DNA of 64,000 nt from Paracoccus marcusii (GTDB taxonomy: Bacteria > Pseudomonadota > Alphaproteobacteria > Rhodobacterales > Rhodobacteraceae). The notes beneath the pieces were generated by a model, which did not search any database, had not been told where the DNA came from, and worked only from the letters and a program-made list of their open reading frames with translations. Shown piece after piece: positions 8,611 to 17,993 of the stretch (position 1 is the first letter of the stretch; each line of letters opens with the position of its first letter). The DNA lies in assembly GCF_028621715.1 (NCBI RefSeq), contig NZ_CP117466.1:246001-310000 (forward strand). The letters are read 5' to 3'. The position numbers were made by a program, and so were the translations under genes.

Positions 8611-9107
8611 GGCTGCGGCATCAGGAAGTGACCGGTGGCCTGGGCGATCAGGCGGGCGCGGTTGTCCTGCCACGCCTCGACATGGACGGACGCATAGCGG
8701 CGCCCCGACCGCACGACGCGGGCGCGGGCATAGGCATCGCGCGGCAGGCCCGAGCGCAGGTAGTCGACAGTGAAATCGATGGTCTTGGGCAGCCGTGGCA
8801 GGCTGTCGGGAACAGCCGCGTCGGGGGCGATGCGGCCTGATTCCAGGTCCTCCCACATCGCGGCCCAGCCCAGCTCAATGATCGCCGTGACCTCCAGGAA
8901 GGCAGCGGTGACCCCGCCATGGATCGCAGGCAGCATCGGGTTGCCGATCAGCTTGTCGTCATAGGGCAGGATCGCGGTCAGTTCGTCCCCGCGCCGGTCG
9001 AAGCGGATGCCCAGCCAGGTCATGTAGGGCACGCCGGTGACCATCGCCGCCAGGGCCGAATCGCGGCGCGACTTGATCTGGTGCAGGGGTTCGTTGCGGT
9101 CGCCCAT
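8607..9107 (-). CDS. PaaI-type hot-dog thioesterase
   Basis: This 166-residue protein contains a hot-dog fold core with the PAIHGGVTAAFLEVTA segment, matching the HGG motif of PaaI/YbgC-like acyl-CoA thioesterases, and a later TIDFTVDYLRSG strand. It lies between a second thioesterase (two-base gap) and the MATE transporter (TTGA overlap). The two thioesterases are only distantly alike, so they may act as a pair or have different acyl-CoA substrates. The substrate is unknown. Confidence 0.85.
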   Translation of the reverse strand: MGDRNEPLHQIKSRRDSALAAMVTGVPYMTWLGIRFDRRGDELTAILPYDDKLIGNPMLPAIHGGVTAAFLEVTAIIELGWAAMWEDLESGRIAPDAAVPDSLPRLPKTIDFTVDYLRSGLPRDAYARARVVRSGRRYASVHVEAWQDNRARLIAQATGHFLMPQP

Positions 9108-9109
9108 GA

Positions 9110-9535
9110 TCACCGCTCCGCCGTGAAGGCGCCGGTGGCGGCGGCGACGGGATTGGCCTCGTCCTCGTCCAGGGCCACGGCGCGCAGGAAGGCCACACTG
9201 CGGGTCATGTGATAGCATTCGGCCCGTGCGGTGATGCGTTGCCCCGGCGTCGCGGCCCGCATGTAGTCGATGCGCAGGTCGATCGTCGCGGTCGATCGCG
9301 GGTTCGTCGGATGCGCCATCACCGCCGCCCCGCAGCAGGTGTCCATCAGCGCCGACACCACGCCGCCGTGGATCACCCCGGTGCGCGGATCGCCCACCAG
9401 ATGTTCGGCCCAGGGCATGCTGATCGTGGCGCGGCCCGCGCCGATCTCCTCGATCCGCATGCCCAGGGCGCGCGCATGGGGGATCGCCTCGATGAACTGC
9501 TGGGCGATGCGGGCGTGATCGTCGGGATCGGTCAT
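9110..9535 (-). CDS. PaaI family thioesterase
   Basis: This 141-residue hot-dog thioesterase shows the GVIHGGVVSALMDTCCG catalytic helix and the TIDLRIDYMRAATPG strand pair of PaaI-type phenylacetyl/medium-chain acyl-CoA thioesterases. The ATG at 9535 has an AAGGAC ribosome-binding site nine bases upstream. It is the first gene of the minus-strand unit, divergent from a MerR regulator, and the neighbouring fatty acid genes suggest acyl-CoA housekeeping. Confidence 0.88.
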   Translation of the reverse strand: MTDPDDHARIAQQFIEAIPHARALGMRIEEIGAGRATISMPWAEHLVGDPRTGVIHGGVVSALMDTCCGAAVMAHPTNPRSTATIDLRIDYMRAATPGQRITARAECYHMTRSVAFLRAVALDEDEANPVAAATGAFTAER

Positions 9536-9667
9536 GGGGCGTCCTTCTTTGCGCGAGGGGTAGCGTCCGGTCGGGACCCGGATCAAGCCCCGGCGCGCGA
9601 TTCGGTTGAGAAAGGATGCGGCTGCGCTTAGGTTGACGCCAAGGGAAATCTTCCAGGGAGGTGCCGG

Positions 9668-10045
9668 GTGACCGAAGACCGCATCAGCTTCAAGGACATG
9701 TGCGCACGGTTCGAGGTGACGCCCCGCACGCTGCGCTATTACGAATACATCGAACTGCTGCAGCCCCGAAAGGAAGGCCGCGCCCGGTTCTATGGCCCGC
9801 GCGAGGTCGCCCGCATGACCCTGATCCTGCGCGGGCGGCGCTTCGGCTTCAGCCTGGAGGAGATCCGCCAGTGGCTGCAGATCTATGACAAGAAGGGCTC
9901 TCGCGAGCAGTACCAGGTCTGGATCGACATGGCCGACCGCCAGCTGGCCGTGCTGGACGGGCAGATCGCCGACCTGACGGCGGCGCGGACGGACCTGGAC
10001 CAGCTGCGCCAGACCACCGTGGCCGAACTGGCCAAGATGGGCTGA
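9668..10045 (+). CDS. MerR family transcriptional regulator (first of two paralogs)
   Basis: This 125-residue regulator starts at a GTG. It has a MerR helix-turn-helix (MCARFEVTPRTLRYYEYIEL, then a basic wing) and a C-terminal coiled coil with no cysteine pair, so it is not a metal sensor of the classic type. It is clearly paralogous to the next gene, sharing VTPRTLR and the LILRG-RFGFSLE-IRQ block. It is likely a regulator of acyl-CoA or branched-chain degradation, like LiuR or PsrA-type MerR proteins, because beta-oxidation genes follow. Confidence 0.85.
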   Translation: MTEDRISFKDMCARFEVTPRTLRYYEYIELLQPRKEGRARFYGPREVARMTLILRGRRFGFSLEEIRQWLQIYDKKGSREQYQVWIDMADRQLAVLDGQIADLTAARTDLDQLRQTTVAELAKMG

Positions 10046-10151
10046 CGCGGCGGCACGCGCACTTGTGACGCCGCGTCCTGCTTACGTTCGCGTCAACTTG
10101 GGGCTATGTTCAGGGAAGGACGGAAAGCCGGTTTGAGGAGGAGCCGCACCC

Positions 10152-10544
10152 ATGTCCGAAGATCTGATGACCATCCGCCAGATGTGCGACGCCTTTGACG
10201 TGACCCCGCGCACGCTGCGGTTCTACGAGGCACGAGAGCTGATCTTTCCCCAGCGCCGTGGCCAGCACCGGTTGTATGACCGGCGCGACCGGGCCCGGCT
10301 GATCCTGATCCTGCGCGGCAAGCGCTTCGGGTTCAGCCTGGAACAGATCCGCCAGCTGCTGCAGCTGTACGAACCCGGCGGCACGAACCGCGCGCAGATC
10401 GCGGCCACGATCGATGTCGGCCGCGACCGCCTGGCGGACATGGAACGGCAATATGCCGAACTGAGCGAGGCGATCGCCGACCTTCGCCAGCAGATCTCGG
10501 ATGCCGAGGGCCGGCTTTCCGCAGCCCCCACAGAACAGCCGTAA
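10152..10544 (+). CDS. MerR family transcriptional regulator (second paralog)
   Basis: This 130-residue MerR-type protein begins [19 protein letters not shown] and has the DNA-binding domain in the first 75 residues and a coiled-coil dimerisation helix to residue 120. It is preceded by a GGAGGAG ribosome-binding site and followed 11 bases later by the acyl-CoA dehydrogenase gene, so it probably autoregulates and controls that gene. Similar regulators govern fatty acid or leucine/isovalerate degradation in proteobacteria; the inducer here is not known. Confidence 0.88.
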   Translation: MSEDLMTIRQMCDAFDVTPRTLRFYEARELIFPQRRGQHRLYDRRDRARLILILRGKRFGFSLEQIRQLLQLYEPGGTNRAQIAATIDVGRDRLADMERQYAELSEAIADLRQQISDAEGRLSAAPTEQP

Positions 10545-10555
10545 AGGATCCCGAC

Positions 10556-12334
10556 ATGCCTTCGTACACGCCCCCGATCCGCGACCTGCAGTTCGTCCTG
10601 CACGACGTTCTGAAGCTGTCGCAATCCGACCTGCCCGGCCATGACGAACTGGCCCCCGACTTTACCGAGGCCGTGCTGGAAGCCGCCGGCAAGCTGTCCG
10701 CCGAGGTGCTGGCGCCCCTGAACCTGTCCGGCGACCAGGAGGGCTGCGTTCTGGAGAATGGCGTCGTCCGCACGCCCAAGGGCTTCCGCGAGGCGTTCGA
10801 GCAGGTCAAGGAGGGCGGCTGGACCGCGCTGGACTGCGACCCCGAATACGGTGGCCAGGGCATGCCCTACACCATGGGCGTGGCCACCGGAGAGATGTTC
10901 GTGTCGGCCAACATGGCCTTCAACATGTACCAGGGCCTGACCCACGGCGCCTATTCCGCGATCCATGCCCACGGCACCGACGACCAGAAGCAGACCTATC
11001 TGCCCAAGATGGTCAGCTGTGACTGGACCGGCACGATGAACCTGACGGAACCGCATTGCGGCACCGATCTGGGCCTGCTGCGCACCAAGGCGGAACCGCA
11101 GGATGACGGCAGCTATCTGATCACGGGCCAGAAGATCTTCATTTCGGCCGGTGATCACGACATGGCCGAGAACGTCGTCCACCTGGTCCTGGCCAAGGCG
11201 CCCGGCGGCGGCGAGGGCACCAAGGGCATCAGCCTGTTCATCGTGCCGAAGTTCCTGGTGAACGCGGACGGCTCTCTGGGCGATCGCAACGGCGTGTCGG
11301 TGGGCGCGCTGGAGCACAAGATGGGCATCCACGGCAACGCGACCTGCGTGATGAACTATGACGGCGCGAAAGGCTGGCTGCTGGGCGATCTGCACAAGGG
11401 CATGCGCGCCATGTTCACCATGATGAACGAGGCTCGTCTGGGCGTGGGCCTGCAGGGCTATGCCGCGGCGGTACCCGCCTATCAGAACGCTCTGGCCTAT
11501 GCCAAGGACCGCCTGCAGGGCCGTGCGGTGACCGGCGCGCAGAATCCGCAGGGCGCCGCCGATCCGCTGATCGTGCACCCCGACATCCGCCGCAGCCTGC
11601 TGGACCAGAAGAGCTTTATCGAGGGTGCTCGCGCGCTGGCGCTGTGGGGCGCGCATCTGATCGACCGCGGCCACCTGGCCGGCGACAAGGACGCCGAGGG
11701 GCTGGTGTCGCTGATGACCCCGGTCATCAAGGGCTTCCTGACCGACAAGGGCTTCGAGGCGACAGTGCTGGCCCAGCAGGTCTTCGGTGGCCACGGCTAT
11801 GTCGAGGAATGGGGCATGAGCCAGTTCGTCCGCGATGCCCGCATCACCATGATCTACGAAGGTGCGAATGGCGTGCAGGCGCTGGACCTGGTCGGCCGCA
11901 AGCTGGCCCAGGATGGCGGCAAGCATGTGATGGCCTTCTTCGACATGGTCAAATCGTTCTGCAAGGAACAGTCCGGCAATCAGGCACTGGCGGCCGACTT
12001 CATCGAACCGCTGAAGGCCGCGTCCAAGGACCTGCAGGCGGCGTCCATGTTCTTCATGGAACGCGGCATGAAGAACCCGAACGATGCGCTGTCGGGCAGC
12101 TACGACTTCATGCACCTGTTTGGTCACGTGACCCTTGGGTACATGTGGGCCCGGATGGCGGTCGCCGCACAGGCGGCGCTGGATGCGGGCACCGCGGACC
12201 CGGCGTTCCACAAGACCAAGCTGGCAACCGGCCGCTACTACATGAAGCGGCAGCTGCCGATGACCGCCACGCATCTGGCCCGCATCCAATCCGGAGCCGC
12301 CACGGTGATGGAGCTGGAGGCAGAAGCCTTCTGA
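10556..12334 (+). CDS. Acyl-CoA dehydrogenase (long, C-terminally extended type)
   Basis: This 592-residue flavoprotein oxidises acyl-CoA to enoyl-CoA. It has the FAD/substrate segment [19 protein letters not shown] near residue 162, the [16 protein letters not shown] motif near 403 and an extra C-terminal domain typical of the 590-residue AcdA/FadE-like proteins of proteobacteria. It lies directly behind a MerR regulator and ahead of GST, thiolase and FadB genes, making a fatty acid beta-oxidation cluster. Substrate chain length cannot be read. Confidence 0.94.
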   Translation: MPSYTPPIRDLQFVLHDVLKLSQSDLPGHDELAPDFTEAVLEAAGKLSAEVLAPLNLSGDQEGCVLENGVVRTPKGFREAFEQVKEGGWTALDCDPEYGGQGMPYTMGVATGEMFVSANMAFNMYQGLTHGAYSAIHAHGTDDQKQTYLPKMVSCDWTGTMNLTEPHCGTDLGLLRTKAEPQDDGSYLITGQKIFISAGDHDMAENVVHLVLAKAPGGGEGTKGISLFIVPKFLVNADGSLGDRNGVSVGALEHKMGIHGNATCVMNYDGAKGWLLGDLHKGMRAMFTMMNEARLGVGLQGYAAAVPAYQNALAYAKDRLQGRAVTGAQNPQGAADPLIVHPDIRRSLLDQKSFIEGARALALWGAHLIDRGHLAGDKDAEGLVSLMTPVIKGFLTDKGFEATVLAQQVFGGHGYVEEWGMSQFVRDARITMIYEGANGVQALDLVGRKLAQDGGKHVMAFFDMVKSFCKEQSGNQALAADFIEPLKAASKDLQAASMFFMERGMKNPNDALSGSYDFMHLFGHVTLGYMWARMAVAAQAALDAGTADPAFHKTKLATGRYYMKRQLPMTATHLARIQSGAATVMELEAEAF

Positions 12335-12363
12335 TCCGACATCAAGGGCGGAGAGGTCGCATT

Positions 12364-12593
12364 GGGTATTTTTGCAAAGAAGAAGCAGGATGCGCCCCGA
12401 CCTCTCCCGATTGTTGTCGGGTCAGGCGTTGTCGGCCCACAGGCCGGGGCGACTTCTCCTTTGGCGGTCATCGGCTCCCCAGCCTGTACCGCAGGACCAG
12501 ACTAATGCCGCTCAGGTGAAGACGCGGTTAACGCCGCTTCTTCTTTGTCCAAATACCCCGCGGGGGGGGTCCGGGGGGCGCGCAGCCCCCCGG
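12364..12593. repeat. Intergenic element: 23-base inverted repeat pair plus GC hairpin
   Basis: The 274-base gap between the acyl-CoA dehydrogenase and GST genes holds a pair of inverted repeats (12364-12386 and 12536-12558, matching at 20 of 23 positions) that flank about 150 bases with no gene. Just after them lies a perfect eight-base hairpin (12571-12578 with 12586-12593, loop CGCGCAG). The hairpin sequence resembles that at 22299-22334, suggesting a repeat family. It is 15 bases before the GST start and could end read-through or be a small mobile repeat. Confidence 0.6.
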
Positions 12594-12608
12594 CGTCGAG
12601 GAGGAAAG

Positions 12609-13250
12609 ATGACCGCGCAACTCTGGTGCTTTGGCGAATCCGGGAACGCCTACAAACCGGCCCTGACGATGCAAGTGGCGGGTTATGACTGGCAGCCCGT
12701 CTATGTCGATTTCTTTAACGGAGAGGGGCGCAGCCCCGCATTTAGGGCGCTGAACCCGATGGGCGAGGTCCCGGTGTTCCGTGAGGGCGATGTAACCCTG
12801 ACCCAATCGGCCGTCATCCAGCTGCACGTCGCGGAACGCACCGGCCGGTTCCTGGGCAGCGACCGCAACGAGACGCTGCGCTGGCTGATGTTCGACAACC
12901 ACAAGGTCTCGGGCCAGGCGGGGCCGGCGCGGTTCCTGTTGAACTTCCTGCCCGCGGACAAGCGGCCGGCAGGGGCCGCGGAATACCTGCAGGGACGGCT
13001 GAAAGGGGCCTATCAGGTGCTGGAAGCGCATCTGGCTGACCGCGACTGGGTCGCACCCGGCGGCCCGACCATCGCCGATTTCGCGCTGTGCGGTTACCTG
13101 TACTATCCCGAGCCCTTCGGCTTTGACCGCAAGGATTGGCCCCATATCGATCGCTGGCTGGACGGCATCGCCGCCCTGCCCGGCTGGAAACACCCCTATG
13201 ATCTGATGCCCGGCAACCCATCCGACCGGGCGCCCAAGGAGGACACATGA
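12609..13250 (+). CDS. Glutathione S-transferase family protein
   Basis: This 213-residue protein has a thioredoxin-like N-terminal domain (LWCFGESGNAYKPALTM, the NPMGEVPVF cis-proline loop and TQSAVIQLH) and an all-helical C-terminal domain with the TIADFALCGYLYY motif. The start at 12609 has a GAGGAAAG ribosome-binding site. It overlaps the thiolase by four bases, so it belongs to the beta-oxidation operon. The reaction is unknown; it could detoxify reactive acyl or aldehyde by-products. Confidence 0.88.
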   Translation: MTAQLWCFGESGNAYKPALTMQVAGYDWQPVYVDFFNGEGRSPAFRALNPMGEVPVFREGDVTLTQSAVIQLHVAERTGRFLGSDRNETLRWLMFDNHKVSGQAGPARFLLNFLPADKRPAGAAEYLQGRLKGAYQVLEAHLADRDWVAPGGPTIADFALCGYLYYPEPFGFDRKDWPHIDRWLDGIAALPGWKHPYDLMPGNPSDRAPKEDT

Positions 13251-14458
13251 CCAACGCATTCATCTATGACGCCGCCCGCACGCCGCGCGGCAAGGGCCGC
13301 CCCGATGGCAGCCTGCACGAGGTCACCTCGCTGGCGCTGTCGGCGCGCCTGCTGAACGCCGTCAAGGACCGCAACGGGCTGGAAGGCCACGCGGTCGAGG
13401 ATGTCATTTGGGGCAATGTGACCCAGGTCAAGGAACAGGGCGGCTGCCTGGCGCGCAGCGCCGTGCTGGCATCGGACCTGGACCAGAGCATTCCCGGCCT
13501 GTCGATCAACCGCTTCTGCGCGTCTGGCATGGAGGCCGTGAACCTGGCCGCCAACCAGATCAAGGGCGGCGCGGGCCAGGCCTATATCGCCGGCGGGGTA
13601 GAGATGATGGGCCGCGTTGCCATGGGCAGCGACGGGGCGGCCATCGCGGTCGATCCGGGACTGGCCATGCGGTCGTACTTCGTACCGCAGGGGATCAGCG
13701 CCGACATCATCGCCACCGAATACGGCTTCAGCCGCGCGGATGCCGATGCGCTGGCGCTGGAAAGCCAGCGCCGCGCGGCGCAGGCCTGGGCCGACAACCG
13801 CTTTGCCAAATCCATCGTCCCCGTGCTGGACCAGAACGGCCTGACCATCCTGGACCGCGACGAATACATGCGCCCCGGCACCACGGCGGACGATCTGGCC
13901 AAGCTGCGCCCGGCCTTCAAGGAGATGGGCGAGATGATGCCCGGCTTTGACAAGGTCGCGATGCTGAAATACCCGCACCTGACCCATGTCGATCACATCC
14001 ACCATGCCGGCAACAGCAGCGGCATCGTCGACGGCGCCGCGGCCGTGCTGATCGGCAACGCGGAATTCGGGCAGGCGCATGGCCTGAAGCCCCGCGCGCG
14101 CATCCGCGCCACCGCCAAGATCGGCACCGACCCCACGATCATGCTGACCGGCCCGGTTCCCGTGACCGAGAAGATCCTGCAGGACAGCGGCCTTTCCATC
14201 GGCGACATCGACCTGTTCGAGGTAAACGAGGCCTTCGCATCCGTGGTGCTGCGCTTCATGCAGGCCTTCGACGTCGACCATTCCAGGGTCAACGTGAACG
14301 GTGGCGCCATCGCCATGGGCCACCCCCTGGGCGCGACCGGCGCGATCATCATCGGCACCCTGCTGGACGAGCTTGAGCGGCAGGACAAGACCATGGGTCT
14401 GGCGACCCTGTGCATCGCGTCCGGCATGGGCGCGGCCACCATCATCGAACGCGTGTGA
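13247..14458 (+). CDS. fadA: Acetyl-CoA C-acyltransferase (3-ketoacyl-CoA thiolase)
   Basis: This 403-residue thiolase cleaves 3-ketoacyl-CoA with CoA. It has the nucleophilic cysteine in SINRFCASGMEAVN (near residue 90), the GGAIAMGHPLGATGA histidine motif near residue 350, and the C-terminal cysteine in TLCIASGMGAA. It overlaps the GST gene by four bases and is followed after 11 bases by fadB, the usual FadA-FadB pairing of the fatty acid oxidation complex. Confidence 0.95.
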   Translation: MTNAFIYDAARTPRGKGRPDGSLHEVTSLALSARLLNAVKDRNGLEGHAVEDVIWGNVTQVKEQGGCLARSAVLASDLDQSIPGLSINRFCASGMEAVNLAANQIKGGAGQAYIAGGVEMMGRVAMGSDGAAIAVDPGLAMRSYFVPQGISADIIATEYGFSRADADALALESQRRAAQAWADNRFAKSIVPVLDQNGLTILDRDEYMRPGTTADDLAKLRPAFKEMGEMMPGFDKVAMLKYPHLTHVDHIHHAGNSSGIVDGAAAVLIGNAEFGQAHGLKPRARIRATAKIGTDPTIMLTGPVPVTEKILQDSGLSIGDIDLFEVNEAFASVVLRFMQAFDVDHSRVNVNGGAIAMGHPLGATGAIIIGTLLDELERQDKTMGLATLCIASGMGAATIIERV

Positions 14459-14469
14459 GGAGCCCGGAC

Positions 14470-16641
14470 ATGACCGATTTCACGATGGAGAAGGGCGCCG
14501 ACGGCGTCGCGATCATCACCTGGGACGTGCCGGGCAAGTCGATGAACGTGCTGTCGATGGACGGCGCCGCCGCCCTGGGCGGGCTGATCGACGACGCGCT
14601 GGCCGACGATGCCGTCAAGGGCATCGTCATCACCAGCGGCAAGAAGGACTTTGCCGCCGGGATGGACCTGAAGGTCATCGCGGGCATGAAGGACGCGAAT
14701 GGCGCGCAGGGCGTGTTCGACGGCGTGATGACACTGCATCACCTGCTGCGCAGGATCGAGCTGGCGGGGATGGACCCCAAGACCAAGAAGGGCGGCAAGC
14801 CGATCGCCAGCGCCCTGCCCGGCACCGCGCTCGGCATCGGGCTGGAGCTGCCGCTGGCGACGCACCGCATCTTTGCCGCGGACAATCCCAAGGCCAAGAT
14901 CGGCCTGCCCGAGATCATGGTCGGAATCTTCCCCGGCGCGGGCGGCACGACCCGTCTGGCCCGCAAGCTGGGGGCCATGATGGCCGCGCCCTTCCTGCTG
15001 GAGGGCAAGCTGTCGGACCCGAAGAAGGCCAAGGCCGCCGGCCTGATCGACGAGGTCGTTGAGGACCCGCTGGCCGCCGCCAGGGCCTGGGTGCTGTCGG
15101 CGACGGATGCCGACATCGTCAAGCCGTGGGACGCCAAGGGCTACAAGATGCCTGGAGGAGAGCCGTTCCATCCGGCGGGCTTCATGACCTTCGTCGGCGC
15201 CTCGGCGATGGTGCACGGCAAGACGATGGGCGTCTATCCGGCGGCCAAGGCGCTGCTGTCGGCGGTCTATGAGGGGTCGATGGTGCCCTTTGATCAGGCG
15301 TTGAAGATCGAGGCGCGCTGGTTCACCAATGTGCTGATGAACCCCAGCAGCACGGCGATGATCCGCAGCCTGTTCATCAACAAGGAAGCGCTGGAAAAGG
15401 GCGCGAACCGTCCCGACGCACCGGACCAGACCGTGCGCAAGGTCGGCATCCTGGGCGCAGGCATGATGGGCGCGGGCATCGCCTATGTCAGCGCCATGGC
15501 GGGGATCGAGGTCGTGCTGATCGACGCGGCGCAGGACAGCGCCGACCGCGGCAAGGCCTATTCCACGGGCCTTCTGGACAAGGCCATCAGCCGCAAGAAG
15601 GCGACCGAGGAGAAGAAGGCCCAGGTGCTGGACCGCATCACCGCCACCACGGATTACGCCGCCCTGCAGGGCTGCGACCTGATCGTCGAGGCGGTCTTCG
15701 AGGACCCGTCGGTCAAGGCCGAGGTGACAAAGAAGGCCGAGGCCGTGATCCCGCAGGACGCGATCTTCGCCACCAACACCTCGACCCTGCCGATCAGCGA
15801 TCTGGCGAAGGCCAGCGCGCGCCCCCAGCAGTTCATCGGCATCCACTTCTTCAGCCCGGTCGACAAGATGCTGCTGGTCGAGATCATCAAGGGCAAGGAA
15901 ACCGGTCCCGTGGCGGTCGCCAAGGCGCTGGATTTCGTGCGCCAGATCCGCAAGACCCCCATCGTCGTGAACGATGAACGGTTCTTCTATGCCAACCGCT
16001 GCATCATCCCCTATATCAACGAAGGCATCCGCATGGTGGCCGAGGGCGTGAACCCCACCCTGGTGGAAAACGCCGCCAAGATGATGGGCATGCCCCTGGG
16101 TCCGCTGCAGCTGGTCGACGAGACCTCGATCGACCTGGGCGTCAAGATCGCCAAGGCGACCAAGGCCGCGATGGGCGACGCCTATCCCGACGGCGCGGTC
16201 GACGACGTGCTGTTCTGGATGGCCGACCAGGGGCGGATGGGCCGCAAGGGCGGCGCGGGCTTCTATGCCTATGAGGACGGCAAGCGGCAGGGCCTGTGGG
16301 AGGGTCTGGACGCGCAGTACCCGCGCAGCCCCGACCAGCCCGACCTGCACGAGATCCAGCACCGCCTGATGTTCGCCCAAAGCCTGGAGGCCGTTCGCGC
16401 GCTGGAGGACGGCGTGCTGGAGGACATCCGCGAAGGCGATGTGGGCGCCATCCTGGGCTGGGGCTTTGCGCCCTGGTCGGGCGGTCCCTTCGGCTGGCTG
16501 GACATTCTGGGCGCGCAGAAGGCGGTCGAGATCTGCGACCGGCTGGAGGCCGCGCACGGTGCCCGCTTCAAGGCGCCGCAGATGCTGCGCGACATGGCCG
16601 CCAAGGGCGACAGCTTCTATGGGCGCAAGGCCGCGGCCTGA
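14470..16641 (+). CDS. fadB: Fatty acid oxidation complex alpha subunit FadB-like
   Basis: This 723-residue bifunctional enzyme joins an N-terminal enoyl-CoA hydratase domain (KDFAAGMDLKVI oxyanion region, then GLPEIMVGIFPGAGGTTRLA) to an NAD-binding 3-hydroxyacyl-CoA dehydrogenase (VGILGAGMMGAGIAYVSAM near residue 325, GIHFFSPVDKMLLVEII) and two C-terminal dehydrogenase domains. It carries out the two middle steps of beta-oxidation and works with the thiolase encoded just upstream. Confidence 0.95.
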   Translation: MTDFTMEKGADGVAIITWDVPGKSMNVLSMDGAAALGGLIDDALADDAVKGIVITSGKKDFAAGMDLKVIAGMKDANGAQGVFDGVMTLHHLLRRIELAGMDPKTKKGGKPIASALPGTALGIGLELPLATHRIFAADNPKAKIGLPEIMVGIFPGAGGTTRLARKLGAMMAAPFLLEGKLSDPKKAKAAGLIDEVVEDPLAAARAWVLSATDADIVKPWDAKGYKMPGGEPFHPAGFMTFVGASAMVHGKTMGVYPAAKALLSAVYEGSMVPFDQALKIEARWFTNVLMNPSSTAMIRSLFINKEALEKGANRPDAPDQTVRKVGILGAGMMGAGIAYVSAMAGIEVVLIDAAQDSADRGKAYSTGLLDKAISRKKATEEKKAQVLDRITATTDYAALQGCDLIVEAVFEDPSVKAEVTKKAEAVIPQDAIFATNTSTLPISDLAKASARPQQFIGIHFFSPVDKMLLVEIIKGKETGPVAVAKALDFVRQIRKTPIVVNDERFFYANRCIIPYINEGIRMVAEGVNPTLVENAAKMMGMPLGPLQLVDETSIDLGVKIAKATKAAMGDAYPDGAVDDVLFWMADQGRMGRKGGAGFYAYEDGKRQGLWEGLDAQYPRSPDQPDLHEIQHRLMFAQSLEAVRALEDGVLEDIREGDVGAILGWGFAPWSGGPFGWLDILGAQKAVEICDRLEAAHGARFKAPQMLRDMAAKGDSFYGRKAAA

Positions 16642-16648
16642 CACCCCC

Positions 16649-16674
16649 GGATGGGCCGCGCTTGTGGCCCATCC
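16649..16674 (+). terminator. Hairpin after fadB
   Basis: A perfect nine-base stem (GGATGGGCC at 16649-16657 paired with 16666-16674) with an eight-base loop follows the fadB stop by seven bases. There is no U-run, so this is a likely but not canonical terminator, and the TelA unit starts 134 bases later. Confidence 0.55.
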
Positions 16675-16808
16675 GCACCACCCGCTGTGTCCGCCCTGCC
16701 ATGTGACGAAACTTTCCGGTCTGGCCGTCGTTGAAGCCGCGGAAATTAGTCATATGCTGCGACAACGGAACCGCCCGACGGGCGGATGGCCGACAAGGGG
16801 ACATGCCG

Positions 16809-17993
16809 ATGAGTGACGAGACGAAACGCCGCGCCGAAGCTGCTCAGGCCCAGATCGAGGCGATCGCCTCGGCCCCGCTGCCCGAGCCTGCTCCTGCGGC
16901 GCAGTCCCTGTCCGATGCCGACCCCGCCGTTCAGGCCCAGATCCGCGCCCGCATGGCCGAGATCGACCTGAAGGACAGCAATTCCATCCTCCGCTTCGGT
17001 ACCCGTGCGCAGGCCGATCTGCAGCAGATCAGCCAGTCCATGCTGGCCGATGTCAAGGCCAAAGAGGTCGGCCCGGCCGGCGACAGCCTGCGCGAGGTCG
17101 TGACCACGATCCGCGGATTCTCGACCAGCGAGCTGGACATGCGCCGCAGCCGCAGTTGGTGGGAAAAGCTTTTGGGCCGGTCGGCGCCCTTTGCCAAGTT
17201 CGTGGCGAATTACGAACAGGTCCAGACCCAGATCGACCGCATCACGGCCGAGCTGGAGGGGCACGAGCAGAAGCTGCTCAAGGACATCAAGTCGCTGGAC
17301 ATCCTATATGACCGCACGTTGACCTTCTATGACGAGCTGGCCCTGTACATCGCCGCCGGCACCGAAAAGCTGGCCGAGCTGGACCGCGAGACGATCCCCG
17401 CCAAGGAGGCCGAGCTGGCCGCAAAGGCGCAGCCCGACCAGGTGATCGAGGCGCAGGAGCTGCGCGACCTGCGCACCCTGCGCGACGACCTGGAACGCCG
17501 CGTCCACGACCTGAAGCTGACGCGCCAGGTGACGATGCAGTCGCTGCCCTCGATCCGGCTGGTGCAGGAGAACGACAAGTCGCTGGTCACCAAGATCAAC
17601 TCGACCCTGGTGAACACGGTGCCCCTGTGGGAGACGCAGCTGGCCCAGGCCGTCACCATCCAGCGCAGCGCCGAGGCCGCCCGCGCGGTCAAGGAGGCCA
17701 ACGACCTGACCAACGAGCTGCTGACGCGCAACGCCGACAACCTGCGTCAGGCGAACGCCCAGATCCGGGCCGAGACGGAACGCGGCGTCTTTGACATCAA
17801 GGCGGTTCAGACCGCCAATGCCCAACTGATCGCCACGATCGAGGACAGCCTGCGCATCGCCGACGAAGGTCGCTCGCGGCGCGCCTCGGCCGAGACCGAA
17901 CTGGTGCGCATGGAGGCCGAACTGCGCGATGCGCTGGCGGCGGCATCCTCGCGGCCGCCTGCGGCCGTCACCGGCCCCGGCGGGCGGCGCTGA
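16809..17993 (+). CDS. telA: TelA/KlaA family toxic anion resistance protein
   Basis: This 394-residue, largely helical protein belongs to the TelA family (PF05816), first linked to tellurite resistance and later to cell-envelope stress and colicin or antimicrobial tolerance. Family features include GFSTSELDMRRSRSWWEKLL near residue 105, the RTLTFYDELALYIAAG helix and the repeated coiled-coil segments. ATG codons occur at 16803 and 16809; AAGGGG sits eight bases before the second, which is preferred. It starts a four-gene unit with DUF2927, SPFH and zinc-ribbon proteins. Its molecular role is not established. Confidence 0.92.
   Translation: MSDETKRRAEAAQAQIEAIASAPLPEPAPAAQSLSDADPAVQAQIRARMAEIDLKDSNSILRFGTRAQADLQQISQSMLADVKAKEVGPAGDSLREVVTTIRGFSTSELDMRRSRSWWEKLLGRSAPFAKFVANYEQVQTQIDRITAELEGHEQKLLKDIKSLDILYDRTLTFYDELALYIAAGTEKLAELDRETIPAKEAELAAKAQPDQVIEAQELRDLRTLRDDLERRVHDLKLTRQVTMQSLPSIRLVQENDKSLVTKINSTLVNTVPLWETQLAQAVTIQRSAEAARAVKEANDLTNELLTRNADNLRQANAQIRAETERGVFDIKAVQTANAQLIATIEDSLRIADEGRSRRASAETELVRMEAELRDALAAASSRPPAAVTGPGGRR

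Noticed and set aside
13993..16644. Very long open frames opposite real genes, for example 13993-16644 (minus), 30437-33301 (plus) and 33334-36861 (plus)
   Set aside because: They are antisense to fadB, ntrC/ntrY/ntrB and dusB/sdaA, have low-complexity Arg/Gly/His-rich translations and no family motifs. GC-rich genomes give long antisense frames by chance.
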